Counted from the stretch's first letter, positions 51,187 through 61,800 are shown. The stretch: 64,000 nt of DNA from JAFGBM01 sp964610155 (GCA_964610155.1 CAZSUY010000010.1:1-64000); one strand, 5' to 3'. Made by a program: numbers and translations. Notes: generated by a model not told the origin, from the letters alone.

Positions 51187-51260
51187 GGCGCACCAACCTC
51201 CGCGACGAGGATTCGGCCTAGTAGGCCTCGTCGCGGCAACGAAGGAGCAGCGAACGCTGC
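51187..51260 (-). promoter_or_regulatory. leuA leader RNA hairpins (putative attenuator)
   Basis: An 11-bp perfect inverted repeat, CCGCGACGAGG with CCTCGTCGCGG (51226-51236 and 51200-51210), surrounds the leader ORF stop codon. A second hairpin, GCAGCG/CGCTGC (51247-51260), overlaps the leucine codons. A ribosome stalled at those codons would favour different pairing. No U-run follows, so control may be Rho-dependent or translational (inference). Confidence 0.6.
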
Positions 51261-51271
51261 AATGCACGCAT
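51218..51271 (-). CDS. leuL: leuA leader peptide with four leucine codons
   Basis: A 17-residue ORF, MRALQRSLLLRCRDEAY, lies ~70 bases upstream of leuA on the same strand. Four of its codons are leucine (TTG, CTG, CTC, CTT), three of them consecutive, as expected for a leucine-sensing attenuator. Corynebacteria and streptomycetes have comparable leader peptides before leuA. No ribosome site is clear; the ATG may be near the 5' end of the mRNA. Confidence 0.68.
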   Translation of the reverse strand: MRALQRSLLLRCRDEAY

Positions 51272-51317
51272 AAGACCACGATATCCCATCGATCGGGTCA
51301 TCGCCAGAATTCGGGTC

Positions 51318-52877
51318 CTATCGATCGGCGGCGTGCGAGCCTCGAATGCGACGGCCGATAGGCATCGTCTCCCACAGCGCCCACCCCGCACACCCGAGCA
51401 ACGCCACCACGAACACGATCACGACGAAGCTTGGGACGGGCGACCACGCCAGCAGGTCCGGGAAGGCCGAAATGGGATCGGTCCACCGCGATTCGCCATA
51501 GTGGAAGGAGACGGCCCGGGCGAAGGAGGTGAGGGTGAACACGACGGCGAATCCTCCGACGAACGCCGGGAGCCATTCGGGCTTGCGGACGAGGGTCGAG
51601 AGACCCAACACGGCGATCACTCCGATCAGCGTGATGGAGCCGTAGAGGTAGCGGCCTTGCACCCCGGATGGGTACCCGGTCCTCATGGAGAACCGCGCTG
51701 TCTCGATCAGTATGAGGCCCAGGATGATTAGCGTCGGAACCAGCATCAGCACCAGATTCGAGCGGCCCACGCCGACCCGCCTCGATCGACTAACCGTAAG
51801 GACGAGCAAGATCACGAGCCCGAGGATGAGGACCGTCGGGATCCAAAGGGGGTAAGCCTTCTCCCCCGCCTTGATCGAAAGCAGGGCCCAGAATCGGGCT
51901 GGGAACTCTCCGAAGAAGCGCGAGGAGACCTCCCCTATGGCCTCCCCGAGGGAGAGGGGCTCCGCCAGGGGCTCGAGGTGCCCGGAGGGCTGGACGGTGC
52001 CGTAGACCATGAGGTTCCTGATCCACCACCACCCGCCGAGCATGGAGACCCCACAGAAGATTGTGGACGAGGCGATCGCCCTGCGAAGCTTGCGTTGACG
52101 CACCCCGACCACGATGTAGGCGGCCGCGACGATCGCGACGAGGGGAAGGGCCCACGCCTTCGCCAGCAGGGCAACGGCAGAGGCCAGGCCAACCCACGCG
52201 GCGGTCCGCTTCCTCAGGTCTCCCGTCAGGATGACCACGAGCCCGAGCGCCACCCACGCCCCGGCCCCATTGAGGAGGTTGTCGTTGTTGACCACCCCCC
52301 CGACGACTCCGAGCTGAGGAACGGCACACACCGAGAGTGCAGATGCGATGACGATAGGACGGCTTGCCCCGATCCGTCGAGCGATCGCTGCGGCGAGCAG
52401 GGGAAGGGGGCATACGAGCAGGATGGAGAAGAGACGGAAAAACCACACTTCCCCGTCCCAGGGCAAGCCTCCCGTCACCGGGTGCACCGAACCGACGATC
52501 ATCGAATACAGGGGCGGGTGTTGTCCCGCCTTGTTGACCGTCCACGAATCCCCCTGCCCCATCTCGTCGAAGGGAAGTCGTACCCGGACCTCTTCGGCGT
52601 CGGCCGCCGTGAGCGACGGGTAATAGACCCAGGAATCCGTGTACCAGTAGTATCCGGACACCGATTGAGCCTCGACGACCGAGTCCAGAAGGGGCATCTC
52701 CTTGTAGCCGGGCCATTCGTGATTCTCTGCCCAACTCAGCGCCGCAGACACTTGATCGGCCTCATCCGGCCCCCTGAACATCGGGATCGTCACAGACCAA
52801 AACAGGAGAGAGACCCCGAAGAAGGCGGTTGCGGCCCAAACGGCTCTGGGCAGGCCACGCAGGAGGGGGCGGCGCAT
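51318..52877 (-). CDS. DUF2142 multi-pass membrane protein
   Basis: A 519-residue protein with ~11 transmembrane helices and DUF2142 motifs: IPMFRGPDEADQVSAALSWAENHEWPGY after the first helix, and VNKAGQHPPLYSMIVG in the first extracytoplasmic loop. The architecture resembles GT-C-type glycosyltransferases (the acidic DE after the first helix), so an envelope glycan role is plausible. It may use its own promoter; leuA lies on the same strand downstream. Confidence 0.83.
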   Translation of the reverse strand: MRRPLLRGLPRAVWAATAFFGVSLLFWSVTIPMFRGPDEADQVSAALSWAENHEWPGYKEMPLLDSVVEAQSVSGYYWYTDSWVYYPSLTAADAEEVRVRLPFDEMGQGDSWTVNKAGQHPPLYSMIVGSVHPVTGGLPWDGEVWFFRLFSILLVCPLPLLAAAIARRIGASRPIVIASALSVCAVPQLGVVGGVVNNDNLLNGAGAWVALGLVVILTGDLRKRTAAWVGLASAVALLAKAWALPLVAIVAAAYIVVGVRQRKLRRAIASSTIFCGVSMLGGWWWIRNLMVYGTVQPSGHLEPLAEPLSLGEAIGEVSSRFFGEFPARFWALLSIKAGEKAYPLWIPTVLILGLVILLVLTVSRSRRVGVGRSNLVLMLVPTLIILGLILIETARFSMRTGYPSGVQGRYLYGSITLIGVIAVLGLSTLVRKPEWLPAFVGGFAVVFTLTSFARAVSFHYGESRWTDPISAFPDLLAWSPVPSFVVIVFVVALLGCAGWALWETMPIGRRIRGSHAADR

Positions 52878-53059
52878 CCACCAAGGATATCCATGATATG
52901 GTTGGCCCTCGGTGAGCCCTTCCAGGCTCCCTGCGTCGTAGTAGAACGCTTACTCTCCTTCGGCGAACGGATGCGGCAACTGCCGCCTTCGCCACCTACA
53001 CCGGATATGCGGAACGCTCTCGCGCGCCGCCCCGGCCAGATGCCTGAAAGGCACCTATC

Positions 53060-54460
53060 TTGACCTCCCTGACCTTCGGCGCGCTTGGCGTGTCCCAACC
53101 CCTGCTCGCCGTGCTCGCCACGGAGGGCCTGACCACCCCCTTCCCCATCCAGACCCAGGCCCTTCCCGACGCGCTCGCCGGCCGAGATGTCCTCGGACGC
53201 GGCAGGACCGGCTCCGGAAAGACCCTTGCCTTCGCGCTGCCGATGGCGACGCGCCTCGGGGTAGGCGGCCACGCCCCCACCCGACCGGGCCGCCCTCGTG
53301 GCCTGATTCTCGCCCCGACACGCGAACTCGCCACCCAGATCCAGGTGGCCCTCGCGCCATACGCCCGCGCCTATCGGCTGACTACGACGACCATCTTCGG
53401 CGGAGTCCCCCAAGCACGCCAGGTGAACGCCCTTCGCTCCGGTGTGGACATCGTCGTCGCCTGCCCTGGACGCCTCGAAGATCTTATGAAGCAAGGCCAC
53501 GTGCGGCTCGACGCCGTCGAGGTGACCGTGCTTGACGAGGCCGATCACATGGCGGACCTGGGCTTCCTTCCCGGAGTCACCCGCATCATGACGGCGACCC
53601 CGGCTCGCGGTCAACGACTTCTTTTCAGCGCGACTCTCGATAACGGGGTGGACAAGATCGTCCGACGATTCCTCACGAACGCGGCGACCCACTCCGTGGA
53701 TGACATCACCTCATCGATCACGACCATGACGCACCACGTCTTCCACGTCGATGGCGCCGACTCCAAACGAGAGGTGATCGCGGCCCTCGCCTCGGGCACC
53801 GGACGGCGCATCCTCTTCATGCGGACCAAGCACCACGCTAAGAAGCTTGCCAAGCAGCTCAGCCAGCAAGGCATCCCGGCCGTCGACCTTCATGGGAACC
53901 TCTCCCAGCGGGCCCGCGACCGTAATCTTGCGGCGTTCGGCACCGGCAACGTCAGAGTGCTCGTCGCGACCGACGTCGCGGCGCGCGGCGTCCATGTCGA
54001 TGATGTCGAGCTCGTGGTGCACGTCGACCCGCCGGTTGAACACAAGGCGTACCTTCACCGCTCCGGCCGTACGGCCCGCGCGGGCAATGCCGGCGACGTG
54101 GTGACCCTGGTGCTTCCCGAGCAGCGCCGAGATACCGCACACCTCCTGACCAAGGCCGCAGTCGCGGTCACCCCACAGAGGGTCAATGCCCTCTCCCCCG
54201 CCGTGGGTGCTCTGGTGGGCGTTCGCGCCCCACACGTGCCCTACGTGGCACAACCAGAGGAGCAGCAGCGCCCCAAGGGGCGGACCAAGGGCTCGTCTCG
54301 GAACACCCAGGGCGGTAGACAGCGCGGTGCTTCGGCTGGCACTTCTCGCGGCCCGACGAGCATAGCCTCGCGTTCCGCCGCGGGCTTCGGATCTGGCTCC
54401 AACGCTCGGCCCGGCTCAAGGTCAGGTTCTCGACCCGGTTCACGGGGACGTCGCTCCTGA
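53060..54460 (+). CDS. DEAD-box RNA helicase with Gly/Ser/Arg-rich tail
   Basis: Full DEAD-box core: Q motif FPIQTQALP, GRTGSGKT (I), PTREL (Ia), LDEADHMAD (II), LFSATL (III), and HRSGRTARAG (VI). The last ~70 residues are low-complexity and basic (repeats of GSRSGSR/PGSRGRRS), typical of RNA-binding tails in cold-shock and ribosome-assembly helicases. TTG start preceded by AAAGG at 9 bases; the ATG at 53042 is out of frame and stops after seven codons. 466 residues. Confidence 0.92.
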   Translation: MTSLTFGALGVSQPLLAVLATEGLTTPFPIQTQALPDALAGRDVLGRGRTGSGKTLAFALPMATRLGVGGHAPTRPGRPRGLILAPTRELATQIQVALAPYARAYRLTTTTIFGGVPQARQVNALRSGVDIVVACPGRLEDLMKQGHVRLDAVEVTVLDEADHMADLGFLPGVTRIMTATPARGQRLLFSATLDNGVDKIVRRFLTNAATHSVDDITSSITTMTHHVFHVDGADSKREVIAALASGTGRRILFMRTKHHAKKLAKQLSQQGIPAVDLHGNLSQRARDRNLAAFGTGNVRVLVATDVAARGVHVDDVELVVHVDPPVEHKAYLHRSGRTARAGNAGDVVTLVLPEQRRDTAHLLTKAAVAVTPQRVNALSPAVGALVGVRAPHVPYVAQPEEQQRPKGRTKGSSRNTQGGRQRGASAGTSRGPTSIASRSAAGFGSGSNARPGSRSGSRPGSRGRRS

Positions 54461-54476
54461 GGCGGTCGCCAAACCC

Positions 54477-54896
54477 CTACAGGTCCGGGAACCAGACCCC
54501 AATCTCGTAATGAGCCGACAGCGGCGCGTCCGAGGCATGGATAAGGGAATGGAAAACGGGGCTATCCCACTGGCGACCGAGATCGCCTCGGATAGTGCCG
54601 GGGGCCGCTGTTGTCGGGTCGGTCGTTCCCGATAGGGCAAGAACCCCCTCGACCACCCGCTCTCCCTCGACGACCGCAATGATGCTCGGGCCGGAGAGCA
54701 TGAAGGCGATCAACGCGGGGAAGTGCTCCTGACCCCGGTGCGACTCATAGTGCCGCTCCAGCGTCCCCCGGGTGGGTCGGTCCAATTTCATGGCGATAAT
54801 GTCGTAACCCTTCGCTTCAATCCGGCGCAGGATCTCGCCCGAAAGGTGTCGGCGAATGGCGTCGGGCTTGATGAGCACCAGGGTTCGTTCCGTCAT
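54477..54896 (-). CDS. ndk: Nucleoside diphosphate kinase
   Basis: Equalises NTP pools by phosphate transfer through a catalytic His. Motifs: TLVLIKPDAIRR at the start and VFHSLIHASDA with the active-site His (consensus NxIHGSD; here Ser-Leu-Ile-His-Ala). Length 139 residues is standard. Convergent with the helicase gene; downstream of folC as in other actinobacteria. Confidence 0.94.
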   Translation of the reverse strand: MTERTLVLIKPDAIRRHLSGEILRRIEAKGYDIIAMKLDRPTRGTLERHYESHRGQEHFPALIAFMLSGPSIIAVVEGERVVEGVLALSGTTDPTTAAPGTIRGDLGRQWDSPVFHSLIHASDAPLSAHYEIGVWFPDL

Positions 54897-54984
54897 GACG
54901 CCTACATTAGTCGGTTACTCGTCCGGGGGAAGGGTTCTTTGCGACCCAAGTCTGCCGCCTCGCGCCAGGTTGGCGTTAGGGGCC

Positions 54985-56367
54985 TCAGGCATGACCACGC
55001 TTTCTGTCCACCCCGAAGAGCAGGCGCGCCTCCGCGACCAACCTGATCGAACCGGTGACCACGACCCCTCCCGTAGGATCGCTCCCCCCCTCCGCCAACG
55101 TCACGGCGCGATCGATCGCGTCCGGTAGATTCGGTTCGACCTTCACCCGCTCTTCCCCGAACACCCGCCTAGCGATGACCGCGAGATCGGCGACAGGAAG
55201 CGCGCGCACAGAAAGCGACTCCGTGACGACGACGCTTGAGAAAACTGGCTCGAGGGCTCCGAGGATGCCCTCCGGATCCTTGTCGTCAAGGATCCCGACC
55301 ACGCCGATGATCGTCTTGAGCGCAAAGGACTCATCGAGAGCATCGGCTAGCGCGGAAGCGCCATGGGGGTTATGGGCGGCGTCAACTATCACGAGGGGAG
55401 AAGTACGAACCGTCTCGAGGCGCCCGGGGGATGCCGCGTCCGCGAACCCCTGCTCGATGAGCGTGGCCTCAAGCGGGGAACCATCACCTATCAGGGCCTC
55501 GGTTGCCGCGAGCGCTAGGAGGGCGTTGCCAGCCTGATGGGAGCCCAACAGCGGGATGTATACCCCTTCGTACGTTGCGGCCCGAGTCCGAAAAGTCACC
55601 ACCTGGCCACCAACGGCCGGGGTTCTGTCCACGACATCGAGGTCGTCGCCCTCCCACGCCGCGTCGGCATGGGCCTTCTTAATGGCCTCCAGCACCACGG
55701 GCACCACAACGTCGGCCTGTTCTGCTACAACCACAAGGGATTCGTCTTTGATGATGCCGACCTTCTCCCGGGCGATCCCGGCGAGATCGGTCCCCAGATA
55801 TCGGGCGTGGTCAAGGGAGATAGGGGTGATGACGGCGACCCCTCCCTTGGCAACATTCGTGGCGTCCCACACTCCCCCGAGGCCCACCTCAATCACGGCG
55901 ACCTCTACCGGCGCGTCGGCGAACGCCGCAAGGGCCATCACGGTCAGCACCTCGAAAAAACTCAGCCGAGGCCCGACACGGCTCGCCGACTGCTCATCCG
56001 CCAGGTCAATGATGGGCGCCACCTCCTGCCACAGGCGAATGTAATCGGCCTGGTCGATTGGCTCGCCGTCGATGCGGATGCGTTCCCGCACACTCGTCAG
56101 ATGGGGGGAGGTGAAGAGCCCGGTCCTTAGACCGTGCGCACGAAGGAGAGCCTCGACCATCCGTGCTGTGGACGTCTTTCCATTGGTCCCCGCGATGTGG
56201 ACGACCCGGAAGGCTCCCTCGGGGTTTCCAAGGAGGTTGGTTACATCGAGCATCCGATCGAGCGAGGGCTCGAAGTCATGCTCGGGGTTTCGGGAGAGGA
56301 TGAGCGAGTAGATCTCGCGCTCGACCTCCTCGCTGTTCATTCCACTCCAGAGATCTTCATCGGTCAC
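54985..56367 (-). CDS. folC: Folylpolyglutamate/dihydrofolate synthase FolC
   Basis: Adds glutamate to folates and makes dihydrofolate from dihydropteroate. The Mur-ligase ATP motif HIAGTNGKTSTARM is at residues ~57-70; TSPHLTSVRERIRIDGEPI and EVGLGGVWDATN follow, and the C-terminal domain has VDAAHNPHGA. 460 residues. It precedes ndk on the same strand with an 88-base gap. Confidence 0.94.
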   Translation of the reverse strand: MTDEDLWSGMNSEEVEREIYSLILSRNPEHDFEPSLDRMLDVTNLLGNPEGAFRVVHIAGTNGKTSTARMVEALLRAHGLRTGLFTSPHLTSVRERIRIDGEPIDQADYIRLWQEVAPIIDLADEQSASRVGPRLSFFEVLTVMALAAFADAPVEVAVIEVGLGGVWDATNVAKGGVAVITPISLDHARYLGTDLAGIAREKVGIIKDESLVVVAEQADVVVPVVLEAIKKAHADAAWEGDDLDVVDRTPAVGGQVVTFRTRAATYEGVYIPLLGSHQAGNALLALAATEALIGDGSPLEATLIEQGFADAASPGRLETVRTSPLVIVDAAHNPHGASALADALDESFALKTIIGVVGILDDKDPEGILGALEPVFSSVVVTESLSVRALPVADLAVIARRVFGEERVKVEPNLPDAIDRAVTLAEGGSDPTGGVVVTGSIRLVAEARLLFGVDRKRGHA

Positions 56368-56454
56368 ACAATCATGCTAGCGACGAGCAAGAGGCTTGCC
56401 GCAAGCGGGTCATGGTCTCCCGATCCGGCTTGAATGTATACGACTTGAACTTGC

Positions 56455-57213
56455 CTAGCCGATGTATTCGATGAATTGGCCGATCAATTCGGCTGCGTCG
56501 GCATCCGACACGTAACTCCCGCTGAATCCGAAGGACGCGATGAAGGCGATGTTTCCCCTGGCGAAGGCGTAGTGGGTGTAGTGGTCGTAGTGCCCAGCCT
56601 CCTCGAGATCCTCGGCACTCTCGGCAGAAACGTCCCGTTCATCAGCCACGAGGACGTTGTCGATTCCCGAGAGATCCATATCCGAGACACCGATTTCCCT
56701 GGTCGCCCATAGAAGACCGGAGGAATCATAGGTATACCCACCTGCGCAGGAAGAGGCGCTCGACCGAAGGCCGTTGAGGAATTGGGACGCCGAAGAGGAG
56801 GAGTCGAAGACCCGTATCTTCGCGTAGACGGAGATGGGAACCTCGTCGCCGAGGCCGGCACTGCCGATCTCACCGAAGATCACATGGATCTCGTCCGTCG
56901 CCGACGTCGATCCGTCGGTCTCCAAGAGCATCTCTACCGAGGTCAGGTAGGTCTGGCACACGGCCGGTTCAAAGTGGGTCGTCTGCTCGTCCGGCCAACC
57001 TATCCCCCACGCTTCGCCCGCAGTCATACTGATGGTGTCAAGCCAAGAGATGCTCCCGCCCTCCGGCAGGAAGTTCTCGACGTCTGAAAAACTGTATTCG
57101 CCCGCAAAGCTGTTTTCACGCTCGTCTCCGCTGGCGTCAGCATCGGAACAGCCTGATATCGCCGCGAGAAATCCAAAAACCACCACCGCAACCACCGATG
57201 CGTGTGTCTTCAT
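56455..57213 (-). CDS. Lipoprotein, function unknown (sensor-domain-like)
   Basis: A 252-residue lipoprotein with lipobox AISGC. The mature part has CQTYLTSVEMLLE and SSASSCAGGY, two Cys that may pair, and an ending with FARGNIAFIASFGFSGSYVSDADAAELIGQFIEYI. The layout recalls the extracellular PknH-like sensor domains of actinobacteria, but the match is too weak to assign. Between heliorhodopsin and folC on the same strand. Confidence 0.65.
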   Translation of the reverse strand: MKTHASVVAVVVFGFLAAISGCSDADASGDERENSFAGEYSFSDVENFLPEGGSISWLDTISMTAGEAWGIGWPDEQTTHFEPAVCQTYLTSVEMLLETDGSTSATDEIHVIFGEIGSAGLGDEVPISVYAKIRVFDSSSSASQFLNGLRSSASSCAGGYTYDSSGLLWATREIGVSDMDLSGIDNVLVADERDVSAESAEDLEEAGHYDHYTHYAFARGNIAFIASFGFSGSYVSDADAAELIGQFIEYIG

Positions 57214-57372
57214 TCCGGCTCCTTCTGGTCGTCCGCACCCTGGAAGCCCCTACGGGCCTACGTCGAAGGTACCAGCGGATCCCACGATAGGACGGACATC
57301 ATCGCGATCCCCCGGATGTTCGGCGCCGTCGCGCCGACGGTCGACGTCGCGTGAAGGATGACCAATATCGGA

Positions 57373-58155
57373 CTAGCCCGCGAGCGTCCCCGCAAACACC
57401 TGCCACGCGAGTAGCGACTTCGCTACGAGGCTGAGGAGCACATACGTCGATTCCCCATACTCATAGCTGGCCCACCTGCCCACCTTCTTGTACTGCAGCA
57501 CCATCACGACCGCGAAGCAGTTGAAGAAGACGAACAGGGAGAAGAAGATCCCATAGACGAATCCCGGTGGCGAGGCGTCGACCCCGGGGGCGACCAGGTA
57601 CAGCGCGATGGCGATCCAGGGGATGGCGCCAGCCCCAGCTCCGAACCAGTACGCCGTCCAGTTCACGCCCTTTCCGGGGGTCTCGTACTTCTCCTGGAGA
57701 AGCCCGAAGAGGATCATCGCGGCGTTGACCCCGGCGAGCGCGATAAGTGCGGCGATGTCGAGGATGCCCACGAGCAGGGCGATGAGGACGATCATGATGG
57801 ACGACGAGATCGAGTACTCGATCCACCTGAAGTAGTTGCGCTTCTGTTCCAGCCCGCGGATGTACTTGGGGAAGAAGGCGGGGCTGACGATGAGGAGGTG
57901 CGAGAGCGCGGAGACGAAGAGGAAGGCGGCGACTCCCCAGGCGAGCCTGACCTCGAACAGCGATGTCAGGCTGGGCGGCGCCGCCCCGGGCTGATCGGTG
58001 AGGAACGTCCCGACGACGGGGATGGCGAACGAGTTCGCGAGCACCAGGATCGCCACTCCCTGGGCGAGGTGCAACAACCCCATGATGAGGTTGTACCGGC
58101 GGAGTTTGCGAGCTGTCCCGGCGGCGATCGCCCCGGTGGCCTTGGCGGGTGTCAT
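57373..58155 (-). CDS. Heliorhodopsin
   Basis: A seven-helix retinal protein of 260 residues. Schiff-base Lys246 is in TM7 (LSLVAKSLLAWQVFAGTL), the counterion Glu113 in TM3 (RWIEYSISSSIMIVLIALLVG) and conserved His29 and His86 are at the positions of His23 and His80 in heliorhodopsin 48C12. FFNCFAVVMVLQYKKVG precedes TM7. Heliorhodopsins insert with the N-terminus inside, have a slow photocycle and are thought to sense light rather than pump ions. No retinal-synthesis gene is in this window, so retinal must come from elsewhere. A light-related partner is not obvious. Confidence 0.95.
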   Translation of the reverse strand: MTPAKATGAIAAGTARKLRRYNLIMGLLHLAQGVAILVLANSFAIPVVGTFLTDQPGAAPPSLTSLFEVRLAWGVAAFLFVSALSHLLIVSPAFFPKYIRGLEQKRNYFRWIEYSISSSIMIVLIALLVGILDIAALIALAGVNAAMILFGLLQEKYETPGKGVNWTAYWFGAGAGAIPWIAIALYLVAPGVDASPPGFVYGIFFSLFVFFNCFAVVMVLQYKKVGRWASYEYGESTYVLLSLVAKSLLAWQVFAGTLAG

Positions 58156-58337
58156 AGAGACCTCCTTGATTGGTCAGACATCTTGAGCCTACAAACCATG
58201 AGCCTATTAACCACGGTCCGAGTTCGGCTATTCCCCATCCTCTGGCTTACGCGCGCATTTCTCCTCTTCGCGCCCAATCCGAGTTAAAGTGGGATTGAAG
58301 TGAGATGCATTCTATTTTATTGCGGCTGGGGTTCACG

Positions 58338-58799
58338 ATGACTACTCAAATTAGGCGGCGGCGGAGACGGAACCGCATTCCCAGTCTTCTGGGAGCGCTG
58401 GTGCTCCTCACCGTGGCGACGGTTGGGATGGCGTCTGCTGCTCAGCTCATCGTTTCCAGCCCGGATATCAGCACTTTCAGTGCGGCGCCGTGCACCTACG
58501 ACACCCTTTCGGTTCGGGTTTCTCCGGCGGGCTTTGGCGCCTCTCGGTCGGCGATTCAGGTCAGTGGGATTCCGGCCGAGTGCTTCGGAAACACTTTCCA
58601 GGTTGGAGTCTCGGACACCGCAGGCACCCTCCTGGCGAGCGGATCAGCAACCTGTTCCGCCGCAACCTGCACTATCCCAACGGACACCTACAACGCCCCA
58701 TCTGTAACGGACACCCATGCCCTTGCTGCGACATGGGGGATCCCCTCGAATTGGGCAAGCGCCTGCTACTACATAATCTTTTTCTGGTACTGCACCTGA
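58338..58799 (+). CDS. Small secreted Cys-containing protein, function unknown
   Basis: A 153-residue protein with a very basic start (IRRRRRRNRIP), a signal sequence (SLLGALVLLTVATVGMASAAQ) and a mature part of ~120 residues, Ser/Thr-rich beta strands with six Cys (APCTYD, AECFGN, ATCSAATC, SACYYI, WYCT). It ends with the aromatic CYYIIFFWYCT. It resembles exported actinobacterial surface proteins whose signal peptide is followed by AAQL. The chosen ATG follows GGGG; convergent with ileS. Confidence 0.65.
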   Translation: MTTQIRRRRRRNRIPSLLGALVLLTVATVGMASAAQLIVSSPDISTFSAAPCTYDTLSVRVSPAGFGASRSAIQVSGIPAECFGNTFQVGVSDTAGTLLASGSATCSAATCTIPTDTYNAPSVTDTHALAATWGIPSNWASACYYIIFFWYCT

Positions 58800-58810
58800 T
58801 CAGCTGAGCC

Positions 58811-61800
58811 CTACACTTTCGCGACGATGACGGCCAGGTCCGGCCCGGCGACCGCGTCGATGAGCACCTCTGCCGTGGCGGGGTCGTAGGCGAGGGTCTC
58901 GCGGCTGATGAGGTCGCGGTGGGCCTCGACCGCGGGAAGTCGGTCGGCTGGCACCACAAGCTTCAGTCGGATGCGATCGCTGACATTGAGCCCAGCGTTC
59001 CTTCGCTCGTCCTGGACGAGCCGGATGATGTCGCGGGCGAAGCCCTCCGCCTCAAGTTCCGGCGTGATCGTGGTATCGAGGAGGACGAACCCGCCTCCCG
59101 GCAACACCGCCGCAGCGAAGGCGTCGGCCTCCCCCGAGCCCCCAAGGACCGTCTCGATCTCGTACTCCCCAGCCTCAAGCACGTGTCCACCCGCGGTAAC
59201 GACCCCGTCGGCCTCCGACCAATCACCGGACTTGGCCGCCTGAATCACCCTCTGCACGTCCTTACCCAGGCGCGGCCCGGCCGTACGGCCGTTGACCGTC
59301 AGCTTCCGCTCGACCGGATGCGCTGCGGTGAACGCGGCAATCGTATTGATCGCCACGGACTTGACGTTTAGTTCAGCGTCAATAAGGTCCACGTAGTCGG
59401 CGATCGAGTCGATGTCACCCACGGCGATCTCTAGCGCGGCCAGCGGCTGGCGCACCCGGATCTGCCGCACCTTGCGCAGAGCGTGTGCCACCGACACGAT
59501 TTCCCGAACCTCGTCCATGACGGCCCCGAGCGACTCGTCCCGCCACGCCTCCGGTGCCGCGGGCCAATCCGTCAGGTGCACGGAACGTTCCCCCGTCAGC
59601 CCCCGCCAGATCTCCTCCGTCACGAGCGGTGCGAGCGGCGCCACGACTCGGCACAAGGTCTCGAGCACGGTATAGAGGGTGTTGAACGCGGCCTCGTCCT
59701 CGTTCCAGAAGCGGTCCCGCTGGGTGCGGACGTACCAGTTCGTCAGGAGATCGAGGAAACCCTCGACCGCATGGCAGGCGTCGGGCACGTCGAACGTGTC
59801 CATGAGGGAGGTCACCTCGTCGACGAGCGATGCCGTCCGGGCGAGCACGTATCGGTCCATCTCCGGAAGGCCCGCCACCTCGTCGTCGGCCACACGCCGC
59901 GCGCGATACCCCGCTCCTTTGCCGCACGCCCCGGCGTACAGCGCGAAGAAGTAGTACGTCGACCACAGGGGCAGGAGGACGCTCCGCACGGACTCCCGTA
60001 TCCCCTCCTCGGTAACGATCAGGTTCCCGCCGCGCAGGATGGGCGAAGACATGAGGAACCATCTCATAGCGTCGGCGCCGTCACGGTCGAAGACCTCGTT
60101 GACATCCGGGTAATTCTGCAGGGACTTGGACATCTTGCGGCCATCTGAACCGAGGACGATACCGTGGCTTACGCACGTGCGGAAACTGGGCTTGTCGAAG
60201 ATCGCCGTGGCGAGGACGTGGAGCGTGTAGAACCAGCCGCGCGTCTGCCCGATGTACTCGACGATGAAGTCCCCCGGGTAGTGGTCCTCGAACCACTCGC
60301 TGTTCTCGAACGGGTAGTGCACCTGGGCGAACGGCATCGAGCCACTGTCGAACCACACGTCGAGGACGTCGGGGATACGACGCATGGTCGACTTTCCAGT
60401 GGGGTCGTCGGGGTTGGGCCGGGTGAGTTCGTCGATGAAGGGCCGGTGAAGGTCGGTGACGGGCGCGCCGAAGTCGCGTTCCATGTCGGCGATGGAGCCG
60501 TACACGTCGGTCCGGGGGTAGGCGGGATCGTCCGAGACCCAGACTGGGATGGGGGTGCCGAAGTAGCGGTTGCGGCTGATTGACCAGTCCCGGGCGCCCT
60601 CGAGCCACAGGCCGAACTGGCCATCCTTGATGTGCTCGGGCACCCAGGTGATCTGTTGGTTGAGTTCGACCATACGGTCCCTGAGGTCCGACACCCGGAT
60701 GAACCAGGAGCCGATCGCCCGGTAGATGAGCGGGTTCCGGCAGCGCCAGCAGTGGGGATACGGGTGCTCATAGGTCTCGTGGCGGACGACGACGCCGGCC
60801 TCCTTGAGCGCGACAATGATCTTTGGGTTGGCATCGAAGACCTGCTCCCCTTCCCAGTCGGGCACCTCGGCCGTGAATCGACCTCGGGAATCGATCGGGA
60901 TGACGGGTTCGATCGAGGCCGCCTCGCACGCGACCATGTCGTCCTCTCCAAACGCGGGCGCCAGGTGAACGATGCCGGTGCCGTCCTCCGTGGTCACAAA
61001 GTCGGCGGCAAGGATGCGGAAGGCATCCGCATGGTCGGCAAAAAAGGGAAAGATCGGGGTGTACTTCAGCCCGGTAAGGTCCGCACCGGTGATGCGACCC
61101 GAGAACGCGCCGCTCGGTACTAGACGGGCATTCTTCCCGTCATCGGGATCAACAGTGCCTTCGAATTCCTTGCGGTAGTGGGGCACCCGCGCACGGGCAA
61201 GTACCAGTTTCCTCAAAGCGAAAGGGCCATCAAGGGGTTGTCGAATCTCGTAGTCGATATCCGGCCCGACGGCGACGGCAAGGTTGGACGGCAGGGTCCA
61301 CGGCGTCGTCGTCCAGATGAGGATCGACGCGCCAGTGAGAGCCTTCTTCTGTGCGGCGGTCAGCGTCGTCGACGCCGTGATCGATTCGTCGTCCAACTCA
61401 AGCGCGACGGTGATCGCCGGGTCCTGGCGCGACTGGTAAACGTCGTCGTCCATGCGGAGTTCGTGGTTGCTGAGCGGGGTCTCGTCGCGCCAGCAATACG
61501 GAAGCACCCGGTAGCCCTCGTACGCAAATCCCTTGTCCCAAAGTTGCTTGAAGCCCCAGATGACGGACTCCATGTAGCCAAGGTCGAGGGTCTTGTAGTC
61601 GTTCTCGAAGTCCACCCAGCGCGCCTGGCGCGTGACGTACTCCTCCCACTCCTTCGTGTACTTCAGCACGCTCTCCCGGCAGGCGGCATTGAACGCCTCG
61701 ATGCCCATCGCCTCGATCTCGGACTTGTCGGTGATCCCGAGCACCCGCTCGGCCTCGAGCTCCGCTGGAAGCCCGTGGGTGTCCCACCCGAAGCGGCGCT

